From Selenomonadaceae bacterium (GTDB lineage: Bacteria > Bacillota > Negativicutes > Selenomonadales > Selenomonadaceae), in NCBI GenBank assembly GCA_017529085.1, contig JAFXOC010000124.1:1-5259 (forward strand): 5,259 bases of DNA, given 5' to 3'. This document shows positions 5,015 through 5,259 of the stretch, piece after piece. The notes beneath the pieces are model-generated. The model did no database searches, was not told the origin of the DNA, and saw nothing but the letters and a program-made list of their open reading frames with translations. The position numbers and the translations under genes are program-made. Position 1 is the stretch's first letter, and each line of letters begins with the position of its first letter.

Positions 5015-5191
5015 TTAAAGTCGTTCCAAATAGCGCTGACGGTCTTCCTTGGGAACAAGCAGAGCCTCCATTGCTTGCTGCGCTGTCCATTTTGATGTTG
5101 TCATCAAGTTGCGGATAGAATCAAGTATAGTCGATTCACGCACTGTGTTTTTATATTCCTCGACCAGATAATCTAAAGCAACGCATGACAT
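5015..5191 (-). CDS. Possible nested C-terminal Rpn protein (58 residues)
   Basis: AAAGGAG (complement of 5203-5209) lies 11 bases before an in-frame ATG (5191-5189). Translation would begin MSCVALDYL and give 58 residues, the same length and relative position as in the adjacent paralogue. The AAA GGA codons encode the conserved KG, so the site could be kept for protein reasons. The case rests on site, start and spacing all being preserved. Confidence 0.4.
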   Translation of the reverse strand: MSCVALDYLVEEYKNTVRESTILDSIRNLMTTSKWTAQQAMEALLVPKEDRQRYLERL

Positions 5192-5259
5192 ATCGCTCAC
5201 TTCTCCTTTCGAATTATTATACATTTCTATAAAACGACTATCTTTTGTTACAGCGTTAA
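5015..5259 (-). CDS. Rpn-family protein, C-terminal part (runs off the window)
   Basis: The frame is open from the stop at 5015-5017 to the window edge, giving the last 81 residues. The first visible ATG (5224) is internal: residues before it (AVTKDSRFIEM) align with VVTSDNRFLQM of the neighbouring Rpn protein. The two are identical at 51 of 80 visible positions (about 64%). Conservation is strongest in ILDSIRNLM, KWTAQQAMEAL and PKEDR. Whether this copy keeps the PD-(D/E)XK nuclease core cannot be seen. Full members are about 300 residues, putative recombination-promoting DNA nucleases linked to transposition and, in some cases, phage defence. An internal AAAGGAG and in-frame ATG at 5191 match those in the paralogue. 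The stop lies within the repeated block. Confidence 0.8.
   Translation of the reverse strand, partial: NAVTKDSRFIEMYNNSKGEVSDMSCVALDYLVEEYKNTVRESTILDSIRNLMTTSKWTAQQAMEALLVPKEDRQRYLERL

Larger units (their letters stand above)
4814..5032 (-). repeat. Cassette intergenic repeat, copy C
   Basis: This 219-bp block is the partner of 4052-4271. Differences are three bases around 4827-4832, one near 4871, loss of one A near 4919, and one near 5005. It contains the end and stop of the right-hand Rpn gene, the spacer, the terminator, the promoter and the ribosome binding site for the left-hand Rpn gene. Outside it the two Rpn genes diverge quickly. Confidence 0.92.

Noticed and set aside
3437..5032. 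CRISPR array, given repeated blocks at similar spacing
   Set aside because: The repeats are 54-220 bp, about 750 bp apart and separated by protein-coding genes, unlike CRISPR repeats of 23-50 bp with short spacers.

Overview
The window is about 40-45% G+C by eye. It has strong AGGAGG-type ribosome binding sites, TATAAT-type promoters including two with an extended -10, and gene families common in gut Bacillota (Clostridia or Negativicutes). The genus cannot be fixed from this sequence. It looks like an accessory region with no housekeeping genes: a two-gene operon, a regulator/exported-protein pair, and a row of cassette-like units on the minus strand.

Layout. (1) 1-171 is a leader with a weak promoter and three consecutive GC-rich hairpins sharing the core GGGCWGCGCCC. 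(2) 172-1722 (+) holds a GtrA-family membrane protein followed 3 bases later by a HipA-like kinase. It ends in a terminator at 1759-1789. (3) 1856-3426 holds an XRE-type regulator (-) divergent from a secreted protein of unknown function (+). Their promoters overlap face to face, and two palindromic operator-like sites 53 bp apart each cover one -35 element. (4) 3437-5259 is a minus-strand cassette row. A RelE/ParE-type toxin with a probable antitoxin is followed upstream by two paralogous Rpn-family (PD-(D/E)XK nuclease/transposase) genes. The first Rpn gene (4254-4808) has lost its catalytic core by an in-frame deletion. The second runs off the right edge.

How the parts relate. The cassettes share one expression frame. 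A 220-bp intergenic block (stop-codon end, hairpin, promoter, ribosome binding site) occurs twice at 97% identity, although the flanking Rpn proteins share only about 64% of residues where both are visible. The toxin-antitoxin operon sits where an Rpn coding region would be expected, under a copy of the same promoter, and ends at a shortened third copy of the terminator segment.

The most interesting signal is inside the two Rpn genes. Both have an internal AAAGGAG exactly 11 bases before an in-frame ATG, which would give a 58-residue C-terminal protein in each case. E. coli Rpn nucleases are known to be inhibited by small proteins translated from inside their own genes, so this may be the same arrangement. 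The neighbouring core-deleted Rpn protein may be a stand-alone version of the inhibitor. This is inference.
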